Assembly (NCBI RefSeq): GCF_020075705.1
Contig: NZ_JAIQUM010000001.1
Location: 62,001-126,000 of the forward strand
Direction: 5' to 3'
From: Metabacillus rhizolycopersici
GTDB taxonomy: Bacteria > Bacillota > Bacilli > Bacillales > Bacillaceae
Length of the DNA stretch: 64,000 nucleotides
Position numbers and translations under genes: made by a program. Within the stretch, counting starts at the first letter, position 1, and each line of letters opens with the position of its first letter. The notes beneath the pieces were generated by a model. It worked only from the letters and a program-made list of their open reading frames with translations. It ran no database searches and had not been told where the DNA came from. Below are positions 1 to 8,654 of the stretch, in pieces.

Positions 1-2
1 CA

Positions 3-194
3 AAAGGACAAGAATATTTACGTTCAATCAAAAAGCAAATAGAACTTCCGATAATTTCCAAACTTGCAACCTTCAGGCACCCTTTGTTAGAGTTAGATAT
101 TAAAGCTACTAACACCTATAATATGATTTTTGAAGAGCCGCTTCGTTCAAAGCTTTTAAAAGCTGAATATGCAACACCCCCGATTAGGCTTTAA
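3..194 (+). CDS. tmcAL: TmcAL-type tRNA(Met) cytidine acetate ligase, 3' end only
   Basis: Sixty-three codons read open from the left edge to a TAA. The text near the end (LLELDIKATNTY) resembles the C-terminal region of YlbM/TmcAL, which uses acetate and ATP to make N4-acetylcytidine at the wobble base of elongator tRNA-Met. Position supports this: in B. subtilis ylbM lies next to ylbL in the opposite orientation, and here the fragment converges on ylbL. The catalytic N-terminal nucleotidyltransferase region is outside the window, so the call rests on the tail and on synteny. Confidence 0.7.
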   Translation, partial: KGQEYLRSIKKQIELPIISKLATFRHPLLELDIKATNTYNMIFEEPLRSKLLKAEYATPPIRL

Positions 195-210
195 TATGCG
201 ATTCCAAACA

Positions 211-332
211 GCGGGGGTTTCATTATCCCCTTCTGATAGGTAGCTAGACTTACCAGATCATTTACGTACAGTTATCCCCCACCATCACTCAAGAGTAAAT
301 GTGGGGGACTTACATTTACGTTGGGATGAATA
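211..332 (+). repeat. Dispersed repeat family B, diverged copy
   Basis: Between the convergent tmcAL and ylbL ends. A stem CCCCCAC (276-282) pairs with GTGGGGG (301-307) and is followed by a tail resembling the family B tail (GTTGGGATGAATAA). This may also serve as the terminator region of the two genes. Confidence 0.45.
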
Positions 333-399
333 ACAGAAACAACTTCTACCTTTTAGGTAAGTAAATAAAGGAGGAAGTGGTTAAACCGGATACAAAGAC

Positions 400-1425
400 T
401 TATCCTTTCTCTTTAAGATTCATTAAATAATTCACAGCATCATCAAATGAATCGATCGGTATAATCTGCATATCAGTTTTTATTTTTTCCCCAACCTTTA
501 TTGCTTCATTGTAGTTTGAAGTCAATTGGTCATTTTCATTTGGTGCAAAGAAGATATCCATTCCTGCCTTATCTGCTGCAACAATCTTTTGAGAAATCCC
601 TCCAATCGGTCCAACTTCTCCTGATTGATTAATTGTGCCTGTTCCTGCAATTGAATAGCCTTTTGTTAAATCTCCTTCTGTAAGCTGACCATAAATTTCA
701 AGAGACATCATTAAACCAGCTGAAGGACCTCCTATATCCTCTGTATCTAAGTTAATGTCAGGTTCTACAATTAATTCTCGATCAGTAGTCAGCGATATAC
801 CGATACCAACTTTAGCTGGATCGTCAATAAAGGCTGTTAACTTTAGGCTACCTTGCTTTTGTTTGCCTTCTCTTTCAAAGGAGATTGTTATTTCTTCTCC
901 TTCTTTCTTTTGACCAACGAAATCAATAAACTCTTCTGCGGTTTGAAATTCGATATCATCAACTTTATAAATACGATCGCCAACCTTTAAAACCTCCATT
1001 GCTGGCATGTCTTTTACAATTCCATCAACATATATCCCATGAAAAAGATAATCGACGCGTTTATTTGCTTTCTGATACGCAACGGTTATAGCCGATTCCT
1101 GTGAAGCCTCCATCATATGTAATTGTCTTTTAAAATATTCTTCATCCGTTTCTTCTTCTCTTCTTATCTCCTCAAGAGGTTGAATGTAATAAAAATCATG
1201 TAGTTTCGCCCACATATATGTTAATGGATTTGCTCTTCCAAACCGAATCGTTGTTAAGGAAAAGCTTCCCTCCTCATCGTTGAACCCATTTTCAACCTCA
1301 ATAATCGGCTCAAGCTCTGATGTCATTCCTGGTTGTGTCACATAAAAAGGAAGTTTGATAAAGGATAAAATTAGTACAATCACGACTAACAAAATAATCG
1401 TCCGTAAAAATGTCTTACCTTTCAA
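400..1425 (-). CDS. ylbL: YlbL-type membrane-anchored PDZ/Lon-like serine protease
   Basis: Membrane-anchored protease of the YlbL/SepM family. One N-terminal membrane segment (TIILLVVIVLILSFI) is followed by an extracytoplasmic part with a PDZ domain in the middle and a Lon-type proteolytic domain at the C-terminus. The nucleophile motif GGPSAG and a downstream GGISQK lysine fit the Ser-Lys dyad. I place the start at TTG 1425: a clear AAGGAG lies 9 bases upstream, giving 341 residues and an 11-base overlap with ylbK. An in-frame ATG at 1452 lacks as good a site. It is probably translationally coupled to ylbK. Family members cleave membrane or secreted peptides; the substrate here is unknown. 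Confidence 0.88.
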   Translation of the reverse strand: MKGKTFLRTIILLVVIVLILSFIKLPFYVTQPGMTSELEPIIEVENGFNDEEGSFSLTTIRFGRANPLTYMWAKLHDFYYIQPLEEIRREEETDEEYFKRQLHMMEASQESAITVAYQKANKRVDYLFHGIYVDGIVKDMPAMEVLKVGDRIYKVDDIEFQTAEEFIDFVGQKKEGEEITISFEREGKQKQGSLKLTAFIDDPAKVGIGISLTTDRELIVEPDINLDTEDIGGPSAGLMMSLEIYGQLTEGDLTKGYSIAGTGTINQSGEVGPIGGISQKIVAADKAGMDIFFAPNENDQLTSNYNEAIKVGEKIKTDMQIIPIDSFDDAVNYLMNLKEKG

Positions 1426-2215
1426 GTTCGTTTGTCTCCTTCCACTTTGCAATCATTGTCTGTATTTTCACAACATGCTTCAAGGTTTCCTGTTCACCAA
1501 TATCAATTATCTCCTTAATATTAGTAAAAGCTCGGGAACTATACTGCTCAACATGCGGACGAATCATAACATCTGAAGCAATTTCTCGATGATGAACTAG
1601 CTCATCTTGCATAATATCGAGACTTTGCATAATCACATCATAGATAGATGTAATATCTTCATTACGCTTAACATGAGAAACATCAACTGCAATGACAATA
1701 TCCGCCCCCATCTCCTTAACAACCGATACAGGGACTCTATCAATAACACCACCATCAACTAATAATTTCCCGTCTATCTTTTCTGGAACAAAGATACCAG
1801 GGATGGAAATACTCGCCTTCACCGCATCAGCTACTGGACCTTCTTTGAAAATAACCTTTTTTCCCTCATTTAAATCTGTTGCGACAACAGCAACTGGTAT
1901 GTCTAATTCTTCAAACGTTTTTCTATGTGTAAATAATCGAATTAGTTCCTTTAGTCGATTACCTGAAATAAATCCCATTTTAGGAACAGTAAAATCTAAA
2001 TAGTACTTTCTTTTAAAGGCTAATGCAAATTGAACCATCCTCTCAATGCTTAATCCTGATGCATAAAAACAACCAACAAGCGCTCCCATACTGCTACCCG
2101 CGATGAAATCAATCGGAATCCCTTCGTCACGTAATACCTTTAATACCCCCAAGTGAGCAAATCCTCTTGCACCACCTGATCCAAGCGCAAGTCCGATTTT
2201 CGGCTCCTTAGTCAA
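1415..2215 (-). CDS. ylbK: YlbK-type patatin-like phospholipase / NTE-family esterase
   Basis: Patatin-family serine hydrolase. The N-terminus carries the oxyanion glycine block GSGGARG, then the nucleophile elbow GSSMG and a DGG motif completing the Ser-Asp dyad. TTG at 2215 is preceded by AAAGGAGGG at 9 bases, giving 266 residues, close to the 260 I recall for B. subtilis YlbK. An upstream in-frame ATG at 2311 would add 32 residues unrelated to the family core. It heads a two-gene unit with ylbL. No signal peptide is visible, so action is probably cytoplasmic or membrane-peripheral on acyl esters. The physiological substrate is not known. Confidence 0.88.
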   Translation of the reverse strand: MTKEPKIGLALGSGGARGFAHLGVLKVLRDEGIPIDFIAGSSMGALVGCFYASGLSIERMVQFALAFKRKYYLDFTVPKMGFISGNRLKELIRLFTHRKTFEELDIPVAVVATDLNEGKKVIFKEGPVADAVKASISIPGIFVPEKIDGKLLVDGGVIDRVPVSVVKEMGADIVIAVDVSHVKRNEDITSIYDVIMQSLDIMQDELVHHREIASDVMIRPHVEQYSSRAFTNIKEIIDIGEQETLKHVVKIQTMIAKWKETNELER

Positions 2216-2412
2216 GATGATCCCTCCTTTTACTAAGCATCTCTCTATTTGAAAAATTTTAAAAATGAATGAATCAGCCAATTCATCAGCTACTTCACAT
2301 AATTTATTCAATTAAATCATAGGTATATGTCATTCTTATGGTCTAAATCGCCCACCTATTCTCGTATATTAAACTATTAAGGTTTGTACATCAAAAACGG
2401 ATGCACCACGAA

Positions 2413-2583
2413 CAAAAGCGCAAGCACCTTGATCAGCCTCAGGCATATCATAAGACGCTTTTGAATAGAAGGTGTTTTTCGCCTTCAATTCAAAAGCGGC
2501 TGTAGACCCAAGAGGGGCCGGACGCTTGCGCTGGATGTCGTGTGCTTATCCACAGTACAAGAATTTTATAAATTCCTAAGCAA
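2413..2583 (+). repeat. Dispersed repeat family A, copy 1 (full, tail type with DnaA box)
   Basis: Full-length copy between the divergent ylbK and ylbJ. Head AGCGCAAGC pairs with GCTTGCGCT near the end. An inner stem GACGCTTTTGAAT pairs with ATTCAAAAGCGGC. The tail contains TTATCCACA at 2546-2554. No terminator is seen beside this copy; the remaining bases of the ylbK-ylbJ gap show nothing else I can name. Confidence 0.85.
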
Positions 2584-2854
2584 GAACAAATTAGGTGAGC
2601 ATGAATAAATGGTAATTCCCCTGTCGATTCATGTATAGCTAAAAACTAAAAGCTGTTTCAACTGCGTCATTAATTACTGTAACGACGCAATTTCACGTCC
2701 TCTATGGTCTTAGTCTTCGTCAAGAACACTGAAACTGAATGTTGAGCGAATTGCAGCTGTGCAATTTTTTATTTTTTATGTGATTGGATAAGCTGTTTCA
2801 ATCCAAATTGTTAGCAATAAAATTTTGACCCGCATGTTTAGGAGGCATCAAATT

Positions 2855-4078
2855 TTGAGTCTTTCGAAACTTAAAACCATTTTCTTGGCTGTTTTTATCG
2901 TTGGTCTTACTCTCGCCATCATCCTTAATCCAAAAGAGTCACTTGAAGCATCAATTAGGGGCTTAACGATTTGGTGGGAGGTTGTTTTTCCATCCTTATT
3001 GCCTTTTTTTATTGTATCAGAATTACTTATTGGTTTTGGAGTTGTGAAATTTATTGGGGTACTGTTAGAACCACTTATGCGACCGATATTTCGCGTACCT
3101 GGGGTTGGTGGATTTGTTTGGGCAATGGGAATGGCTTCAGGAAACCCAGCAGGCGCGAAACTTACGGCTAGACTCAGAATTGAAAAACAAATAACGGCCA
3201 TACAAGCAGAACGTTTAGTATCCTTTACAAGCTCGTCAAACCCACTTTTTATTTTCGGAGCTGTTGCCGTCGGTTTTTTTAATAATGCATCTCTCGGTAT
3301 TTTATTAGCCGCAGCCCATTATTTAGGTAATTTATGTGTCGGTTTAACAATGAGATTTTACGGTGGTTCAGAAAAAACGCAGACTTTCGAAAAGAAAAAC
3401 ATAAGCTTCCCTTCGATAAAGGTAGCCTTCAGAGAGCTTCATTCTACAAGGATATCTGAATCGCGCCCCATCGGAAAAATGCTTGGAGATGCCGTTGTTT
3501 CTTCCATTCAAACACTACTTATGATCGGTGGTTTTATCATTCTTTTCTCTGTATTTAATAAGGTATTAGCACTTATGCAAATAACAGACATGATTGCCAG
3601 TGTTTTTACGGTCATCTTGGCTCTCCTACATATCGCCACAGATTTAAGCAGACCACTTATAGCTGGCATATTTGAAATAACGTTAGGAAATCAGCTTGTT
3701 AGTGAATCAACGGCCGATTTATTAGATAAGGTAATGATCGCAAGTTTTATCTTAGCCTTTGGCGGGTTATCCATTCAAGCACAAGTCGCAAGTATTTTAG
3801 CAGATACAGATATTCGTTTTAAGCCTTTTTTTAGTGCGAGAATTCTTCAAGGTATTTATTCGTCTATATTTGCATTCCTTTTATTCAAACCGCTTTATCT
3901 AAATTTGCAATCAAACCAGTCTACTGAACTCCCTGTCTTCATAATAAGTAATAGCCCTGATTGGGCAAAAGCATATTGGGAAACGCTAATTCAAATAGGT
4001 CCTCTCATTACAATCCTGTCATTGATCATCTATATCTACCTATACGGCAAGAGAAATGTATTTACTAAAACAAATTAA
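2855..4078 (+). CDS. ylbJ: YlbJ-type sporulation integral membrane protein
   Basis: Polytopic membrane protein (about 407 residues) of the nucleoside-recognition/GATE-domain type, including the VFPSLLPFF and SGNPAGAK motifs seen in YlbJ. In B. subtilis YlbJ is expressed in the mother cell under sigma-E and is needed for normal spore formation. I choose TTG 2855 because AGGAGG lies 9 bases upstream; a TTG at 2825 adds ten residues without a good site. I could not find a convincing sigma-E promoter upstream. The gene runs opposite to its neighbours and converges with coaD across a family A repeat and a terminator. Confidence 0.87.
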   Translation: MSLSKLKTIFLAVFIVGLTLAIILNPKESLEASIRGLTIWWEVVFPSLLPFFIVSELLIGFGVVKFIGVLLEPLMRPIFRVPGVGGFVWAMGMASGNPAGAKLTARLRIEKQITAIQAERLVSFTSSSNPLFIFGAVAVGFFNNASLGILLAAAHYLGNLCVGLTMRFYGGSEKTQTFEKKNISFPSIKVAFRELHSTRISESRPIGKMLGDAVVSSIQTLLMIGGFIILFSVFNKVLALMQITDMIASVFTVILALLHIATDLSRPLIAGIFEITLGNQLVSESTADLLDKVMIASFILAFGGLSIQAQVASILADTDIRFKPFFSARILQGIYSSIFAFLLFKPLYLNLQSNQSTELPVFIISNSPDWAKAYWETLIQIGPLITILSLIIYIYLYGKRNVFTKTN

Positions 4079-4083
4079 GTTTA

Positions 4084-4217
4084 TTGTTCAGCCTCGGGCA
4101 AATAAGCCGCTTTTGAATAGAAGCCGTACTTTGCCTTCAATTCAAAAGTGGCTGTAGACCCAAGAGGGCCGGACGCTTGCACTGGACAATTCTCGAAGTC
4201 AAAACTTATAAATTCTG
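4084..4217 (+). repeat. Dispersed repeat family A, copy 2 (tail type B, no DnaA box)
   Basis: Lies between convergent ylbJ and coaD and has lost the first bases of the head at the ylbJ stop. The inner stem CGCTTTTGAAT/ATTCAAAAG is kept. The end has the alternative tail (GGACAATTCTCGAAG then CTTATAAATTC) in place of the DnaA-box tail. It directly abuts the coaD terminator. Confidence 0.82.
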
Positions 4218-4228
4218 GTGATATTATA

Positions 4229-4254
4229 AAAAAGGTGAGGTACTCCCTCACCTT

Positions 4255-4257
<3 letters not shown>
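4229..4257 (-). terminator. Intrinsic terminator of coaD
   Basis: AAAAGGTGAGG and CCTCACCTTTT pair around a 5-base loop, overlapping the coaD stop region. The U-run follows on the minus strand. Confidence 0.8.
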
Positions 4258-4743
<486 letters not shown>

Positions 4744-5310
4744 TTATTCCTCCCCTTTATGACTATATCTATAAATTGTAATAGAACTCATCCCGTATGT
4801 TTCATGTTTTAATTGAATCAATTGATCAATCTCTTCAGGCAATTGAATATCCGATCCATGCTCAGTTACAATAAACCCGTCTTTTCTTAGTAATCTATTT
4901 TCACTAATTTCATTTATAAGCGTTTTCAATTTTTGTTGTTTATAGGGAGGATCTAAAAATATTAACTGAAACTGTAGCTCTCGTTTAATAATCGCTTTTA
5001 ATGCTCGTTCAGCATCATTTCGATAAACCTCAGATGCCTCTATAGCATGACAGACTTCAAGGTTTTTATGTATCGTTTGGATAGCCTTAGATTCTCGATC
5101 GACAAAAATACATCGTTCAATCCCACGACTTAGTGCTTCAATACCTAGACCACCGCTACCTGCAAACAAATCCAAGGCAACGCCACCTTCAAAATATGGC
5201 CCCACCATATTAAATATCGCTTCTTTTACCTTATCAGTTGTTGGACGTGTACTTACCCCCGGTACTGCTTTCAATGATCTACCTTTATAATTTCCTGACA
5301 CTACTCTCAT
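4744..5310 (-). CDS. rsmD: 16S rRNA (guanine966-N2)-methyltransferase
   Basis: SAM-dependent methyltransferase that modifies G966 (E. coli numbering) of 16S rRNA. Visible motifs are the SAM-binding LDLFAGSGGLGIEALSRG and the catalytic DPPY. I start at ATG 5310 (MRVVSGNYKG), which matches the family N-terminus and has GGTGA 5 bases upstream; a GTG-GTG pair at 5322 would add four residues. It forms an operon with coaD immediately downstream. Confidence 0.94.
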   Translation of the reverse strand: MRVVSGNYKGRSLKAVPGVSTRPTTDKVKEAIFNMVGPYFEGGVALDLFAGSGGLGIEALSRGIERCIFVDRESKAIQTIHKNLEVCHAIEASEVYRNDAERALKAIIKRELQFQLIFLDPPYKQQKLKTLINEISENRLLRKDGFIVTEHGSDIQLPEEIDQLIQLKHETYGMSSITIYRYSHKGEE

Positions 5311-5630
5311 TTCATTCACCACGACTTTTTAATTTACATTACACTACGATTAATAAGTTACTGTAATTTGTCCCCTTGTCTCAATTTAGTGAAACTCCCA
5401 TCCGTCAAAGCTGTACTATCTTTTATTGCGGAAAAAGTTTCACTTAATCGTACCACAGCCTTTCCATCTGATACAATATTTTATATTTATTTACTTACAA
5501 TTTTAAAAATTCACTCTTTACATTCAGTTGTATTTTCGGCAAACAACGTCGCTTGAGAACTGCCTTCGTAAACACTTGTTAATTTTTTTTATTGTTTTAT
5601 GTATATGAAAAATCCGATTGGTGATAATGA

Positions 5631-5693
5631 TTAGTAACAACATCGATTCGTTGATGTTGTTGCCAACCGCGGAGAAGACTTACGTTTCCCCAT
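5631..5693 (-). CDS. Candidate 20-residue basic peptide (RCCY terminus)
   Basis: Short ORF starting at ATG 5693 with CGGAGG 8 bases upstream. It encodes a 20-residue serine/arginine-rich peptide ending RCCY. The upstream minus-strand leader contains two strong hairpins (5761-5785 and 5726-5760), and the ORF end overlaps a third (5636-5661). I do not recognise the peptide. The longer in-frame reading up to 5861 runs into a family A repeat and is probably not real. Alternatively this strand is not translated and the region is a plus-strand structured RNA. Confidence 0.35.
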   Translation of the reverse strand: MGKRKSSPRLATTSTNRCCY

Positions 5694-5790
5694 AAGTTCT
5701 TCCTCCGGTTTCTCCTCTCCCTTTGCCTTCAACCTTTTATATACTAAAAGGTATTGAAGGAACCTACAGAGATTATCTGTAGGTTTTTTT
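5636..5790 (+). ncRNA. Possible plus-strand structured RNA ending in an intrinsic terminator
   Basis: Three hairpins follow one another on the plus strand: AACAACATC/GATGTTGTT (5636-5661), CCTTCAACCTTTTA paired with TAAAAGGTATTGAAGG (5726-5760), and AACCTACAGA/TCTGTAGGTT followed by seven T (5761-5790). The last is a textbook terminator, yet no plus-strand gene ends here, so a short plus-strand transcript is inferred. No promoter was firmly identified. The rest of the rsmD-6020 gap shows nothing else I can support. Confidence 0.35.
5761..5790 (+). terminator. Intrinsic terminator without an assigned gene
   Basis: Ten-base perfect stem AACCTACAGA/TCTGTAGGTT, 5-base loop, seven T on the plus strand. 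No annotated plus-strand CDS precedes it. Confidence 0.75.
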
Positions 5791-5796
5791 GTTTTA

Positions 5797-5855
5797 TAAC
5801 TATAAAATAATTCTTGTACTGTGGATAAGCGCACGACATCCAGCTCCAGCCTAGG
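5797..5855 (-). repeat. Dispersed repeat family A, copy 3 (truncated, inverted)
   Basis: Only the tail and a few flanking bases remain, in inverted orientation: CTTGTACTGTGGATAAGCGC, then ACGACATCCAG. The DnaA-box sequence reads TGTGGATAA at 5820-5828. Its tail still faces a terminator (5761-5790). Confidence 0.75.
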
Positions 5856-6019
5856 ATACAATGGTATTGTTTAAACTTCATTTTATTATTCCAAAACCTT
5901 TCCTTCTCATTTATTATTGTTCATGGTATAGTGAAAAATTGATTATGTCTGTACTGTTTTTTCGCTCTACCACACTTTAGGGTATCTTATTTCCATTATC
6001 GTTTCAGGGAGGACATTTT

Positions 6020-6409
6020 ATGATTCAACGATTTATTGAGTTAGGTGAAGGTTATTCTGATATATATGAACTTATCGAGACAGCTAAGGCTAATAAACAC
6101 CGTGTATCGAAGCTGATTGCTTTACATTCAAAAGTAAATAATCGTGATGTTTCATCTCTAGTTGTTATCATGGAGCCGACTGATCCAGGGAAGTTCCAAG
6201 CTTTGTATATTTGCCGGGAAGGTATCCCAAATCCAAATGTCAAAGCAAATAAGAGATTTGAATTATTTACAGAACTAGAATCCCATTTAAATAAAAAAAT
6301 CATTCAGATTGAAGTTAAACCTTCTAACATGTTTAAGGAACTTGAACTTTATTATCAATATTTAATTGGGATATTACGATTAAATCATTATCTCCCACCA
6401 TTGCAATAA
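6020..6409 (+). CDS. Conserved hypothetical protein of Bacillaceae (DUF7147-like)
   Basis: A 129-residue soluble protein with no membrane segment, beginning MIQRFIELGEGYSDIYEL, with a VVIMEPTDPGKFQALYICREG core that looks like a beta-sheet scaffold. I recall close homologues in Bacillus genomes beside ylbG, sometimes labelled methylthioribose kinase, but at this length there is no kinase fold and I would not use that name. ATG 6020 has GGGAGG 9 bases upstream. It is monocistronic, divergent from rsmD and converging with ylbG at a bidirectional terminator. Confidence 0.75.
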   Translation: MIQRFIELGEGYSDIYELIETAKANKHRVSKLIALHSKVNNRDVSSLVVIMEPTDPGKFQALYICREGIPNPNVKANKRFELFTELESHLNKKIIQIEVKPSNMFKELELYYQYLIGILRLNHYLPPLQ

Positions 6410-6481
6410 GTAGATTTACAAAATGCTAACTGATACATAGTGCTTTGACTAAGTGACATCGCGGTTAGCGTCTTTCTACTT

Positions 6482-6505
6482 TTTATAGTTTCCTAAACGA
6501 AGACG
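6482..6505 (+). repeat. Tail relic of repeat family A
   Basis: TTTATAGTTTCCTAAACGAA followed by GACGAA matches the last bases of several family A copies (for example after 22040 and 31430). No body of the element remains. It abuts the 6506-6574 terminator. Confidence 0.5.
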
Positions 6506-6574
6506 AAAAAAGGCTTACCATCTAGAAAACGAAATACATTTACATGTCATTCGTCCTCATGGTAAGCCTTTTAT
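6506..6574. terminator. Bidirectional terminator between the 6020 gene and ylbG
   Basis: AAAAAAGGCTTACCAT (6506-6521) pairs with ATGGTAAGCCTTTTA (6559-6573). T-runs exist on both strands and the flanking genes converge. Confidence 0.75.
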
Positions 6575-6603
6575 ATAATCGTTTTGACAATAACTATATC
6601 CGA

Positions 6604-6876
6604 TTATAATCCAATTTTATAATCATATTCTTTTGCTTTATCCACCTTTGACTCAAATTCAAGTTTTAAATAAGGTTTATAAGATGGCTCAGCATGTTTT
6701 ACAAACGAATAGGATGAAAGCTTTTGTACATTTCGCTCTACCAAATCCATATCGCAGTATAATACAACATATTTTAATCGTTTGGAAACGTAATGGACGT
6801 TTCCAAACTTTCTCAGCATTTTGATATGCTTTAATGAATGGAGCCAAACGGCTATCCCTTGACGCTTTTCAACCAT
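6604..6876 (-). CDS. ylbG: YlbG family protein (DUF2129)
   Basis: A 90-residue DUF2129/YlbG protein ([16 protein letters not shown] start, YVVLYCD core). It is small, soluble and conserved across Bacilli; its function is not established. It sits immediately downstream of ricF as in B. subtilis. Start at ATG 6876, preceded by AAGGAGATA. Confidence is high for the family and nil for mechanism. Confidence 0.9.
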   Translation of the reverse strand: MVEKRQGIAVWLHSLKHIKMLRKFGNVHYVSKRLKYVVLYCDMDLVERNVQKLSSYSFVKHAEPSYKPYLKLEFESKVDKAKEYDYKIGL

Positions 6877-7206
6877 AATATGTATCTCCTTATATATCGC
6901 AGATTAACTTGCAGTATAACCCCACTTAAAACCTTAGAGGAATCTAAATACAAAGTAGCTTATACTATCGTAAAGAATTAAACTTAATTAACGCAGACTA
7001 ATGGCGTCGGCGGACTACTTTGTTTGATTTTTCAGCAACCCGTGAACCCCGACCAATCGTACAGGATTCCCCCACTGATGAAATATTCACTTTAGTTTTA
7101 AAAAATCACTATTATAACAGTAAACCTTTTCAATTAAAGTCTAGCAAAAAAGTTGATCTCTAACAATATTCATCAAAAAAAATAAACGAGCCATTTCCGA
7201 CTCGTT
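6877..7206. other. Intergenic gap ylbG-ricF
   Basis: AT-rich gap. It holds a fragment at about 7071-7090 (CCCCCACTGATGAA) resembling the 5' half of repeat family B. Nothing else recognisable, and no clear terminator for ricF. Confidence 0.3.
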
Positions 7207-7656
7207 TTATGAAACTTTACAGCCACATCCCCCGCCAGAGCTACATCCTCCACCACAACTTGACCCTGAATCAAAGAATGGATTACCTGTCGGAACCTTT
7301 ACATAATCTGATACTGCGCGACCCACCTGAACACTAATTTCATCTAACAATGATTGGAGTTCATTTTCTGCCCTTTTAAAATTCGATACATATTCATTTA
7401 AATCGAGCTCTCTTTTAATGTCACGCATATCCTTTGAGATTTTCCGATAATCTGGATGATATTTACCAAAACGTTGAACATCTTCGTATAAGTCCTTCGT
7501 TTTCGAAAATTGAGCAATTAGCTGTTGAGCTTCTTTATCATTCTTTAATATATGAAAACTTCGACGATATTCATCTGCTAGCTCAGATTGAAGTACAAAG
7601 CTAGCAAGTTTTTCTGCTTCATCGAGTATTAACATGCTTTCAATTGTAGCAAACAT
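7207..7656 (-). CDS. ricF: RicF (YlbF), subunit of the RicAFT RNA-processing complex
   Basis: 149 residues: a mostly alpha-helical YlbF/YmcA domain followed by a Gly/Cys-rich tail (CGGGCSSGGGCGC). In B. subtilis RicA, RicF and RicT form a complex that binds [4Fe-4S] clusters, interacts with RNase Y and promotes processing of operon mRNAs; it is needed for competence, biofilm formation and sporulation. The C-terminal cysteines visible here are the expected cluster ligands. ATG 7656 has GGAGGTG about 10 bases upstream. Partners ricA and ricT are not in the window. Confidence 0.95.
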   Translation of the reverse strand: MFATIESMLILDEAEKLASFVLQSELADEYRRSFHILKNDKEAQQLIAQFSKTKDLYEDVQRFGKYHPDYRKISKDMRDIKRELDLNEYVSNFKRAENELQSLLDEISVQVGRAVSDYVKVPTGNPFFDSGSSCGGGCSSGGGCGCKVS

Positions 7657-7777
7657 AGAGTATTTGCACCTCCGTTACTCATTTTACCATGAATAACGGA
7701 AATTGAAAAATTCTAGGCATAATATATTATCAAACAAATAACTTTTGCTATACCTTTAAGCTTACATTGCTAGAACA

Positions 7778-8209
7778 TTATTGAATCGTGACATCCCATG
7801 TTTTTTTCAGATTATAACTTGTTGAATCATTATGAACGACCTCTACTGTCATTTCGTGGATCCCTTTATCCAATCCTTTGACCATAAATGCTGCAGTATA
7901 CATGTCATTAACTTTTTTACCATCTATATAAACTATTATATGACCTTCACCATTTACTTTACTTCCTCCCTTTTCTTTAAAGAAAAAATTAGGAATAAAA
8001 CATTCTATATATACATCCTGTTCACGAACATGATGCTTGACATTCAAAGAATGATTTTGTTGCTGACTGATAACTTCAACGACATCTTTTGAAACATTCG
8101 TAATTTGAAGGGGAATGGTTTCTACCGTCCCCTTTGGTCTTGGCTTGTCCCCTACACAACCAACCAAGACAATAAACATTAAACAAAAAACGACTAACCG
8201 CATCATCAT
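7778..8209 (-). CDS. Hypothetical lipoprotein
   Basis: A 143-residue protein with a short signal peptide and lipobox LVGC near residue 18, so probably a membrane-anchored extracytoplasmic lipoprotein. The mature part is predicted beta-rich (ITNVSKDVVEVISQQQN; HIIVYIDGKKV; GIHEMTVEVVHND), suggesting an immunoglobulin-like fold. Three consecutive ATGs (8209-8201) follow AGGAGG, so the exact start is ambiguous by one or two residues. I do not recognise the family. It lies between ylbE and ricF, where I do not recall an equivalent in B. subtilis. Confidence 0.75.
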   Translation of the reverse strand: MMMRLVVFCLMFIVLVGCVGDKPRPKGTVETIPLQITNVSKDVVEVISQQQNHSLNVKHHVREQDVYIECFIPNFFFKEKGGSKVNGEGHIIVYIDGKKVNDMYTAAFMVKGLDKGIHEMTVEVVHNDSTSYNLKKTWDVTIQ

Positions 8210-8303
8210 TTTCGCCTCCTATTTCCCTATTGTTCACAACCATGTATCAAATCATGAATATATTTTTTAGGTAAAACTAACTCCTTAACGATTATGTAGC
8301 ACT

Positions 8304-8343
8304 AAGATTAAAACGACTTGGTTTCCAAGTCGTTTTAATCTTG
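8304..8343 (-). terminator. Intrinsic terminator of ylbE
   Basis: AAGATTAAAACGACTTGG is followed by a near-perfect reverse complement ending at 8343. It overlaps the last codons of ylbE, with a T-rich end on the minus strand. Confidence 0.7.
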
Positions 8344-8574
8344 TTGTCTCATTGCTTGAAACATCCCAATCATCATTGATGCCATTTGTATCGAGTTTGA
8401 AAATTGCTGTACTTTATGTGGAATTGTCTTTTGATAATAATTCATCATTTCCATTTCTAACGATTCTAAATCATTAGGATTTCTAGAAAGCTTCCGAAAC
8501 CATTGAGGTTGCTCTCGAATAAATTGCTGCAATTCTTTATTGGAACGAATTTGTTCTTGAATTTCTTTTCGCAT
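8335..8574 (-). CDS. ylbE: YlbE-like protein
   Basis: A 79-residue protein matching the YlbE family (QWFRKLSRNPNDLE segment; helical C-terminus rich in Met and Gln). Function unknown. It is conserved next to ylbD in Bacilli and is usually listed with sporulation-associated ylb genes. ATG 8574 follows GGAGGGG. A strong terminator precedes it (end of ylbD), so it is probably transcribed separately or by read-through. Confidence 0.88.
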   Translation of the reverse strand: MRKEIQEQIRSNKELQQFIREQPQWFRKLSRNPNDLESLEMEMMNYYQKTIPHKVQQFSNSIQMASMMIGMFQAMRQQD

Positions 8575-8619
8575 ACAGCCCCTCCAATTACGACATCGTC
8601 TAAATAATTACATGCACAG

Positions 8620-8652
8620 TAAAAATAGGTGGCAGAAAGCCCCACCTATTTC
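8620..8652 (-). terminator. Intrinsic terminator of ylbD
   Basis: AAATAGGTGG and CCACCTATTT pair around a short loop; TTTTTA follows on the minus strand. Confidence 0.8.
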
Positions 8653-8654
8653 AA

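Noticed and set aside
5368..5556. 62-codon ORF upstream of rsmD
   Set aside because: No ribosome site and no protein-like pattern; low complexity AT-rich text.
5631..5861. 76-codon minus-strand ORF read as one protein
   Set aside because: Its first two thirds are repeat A tail and terminator hairpins. Only the last 21 codons have a ribosome site.
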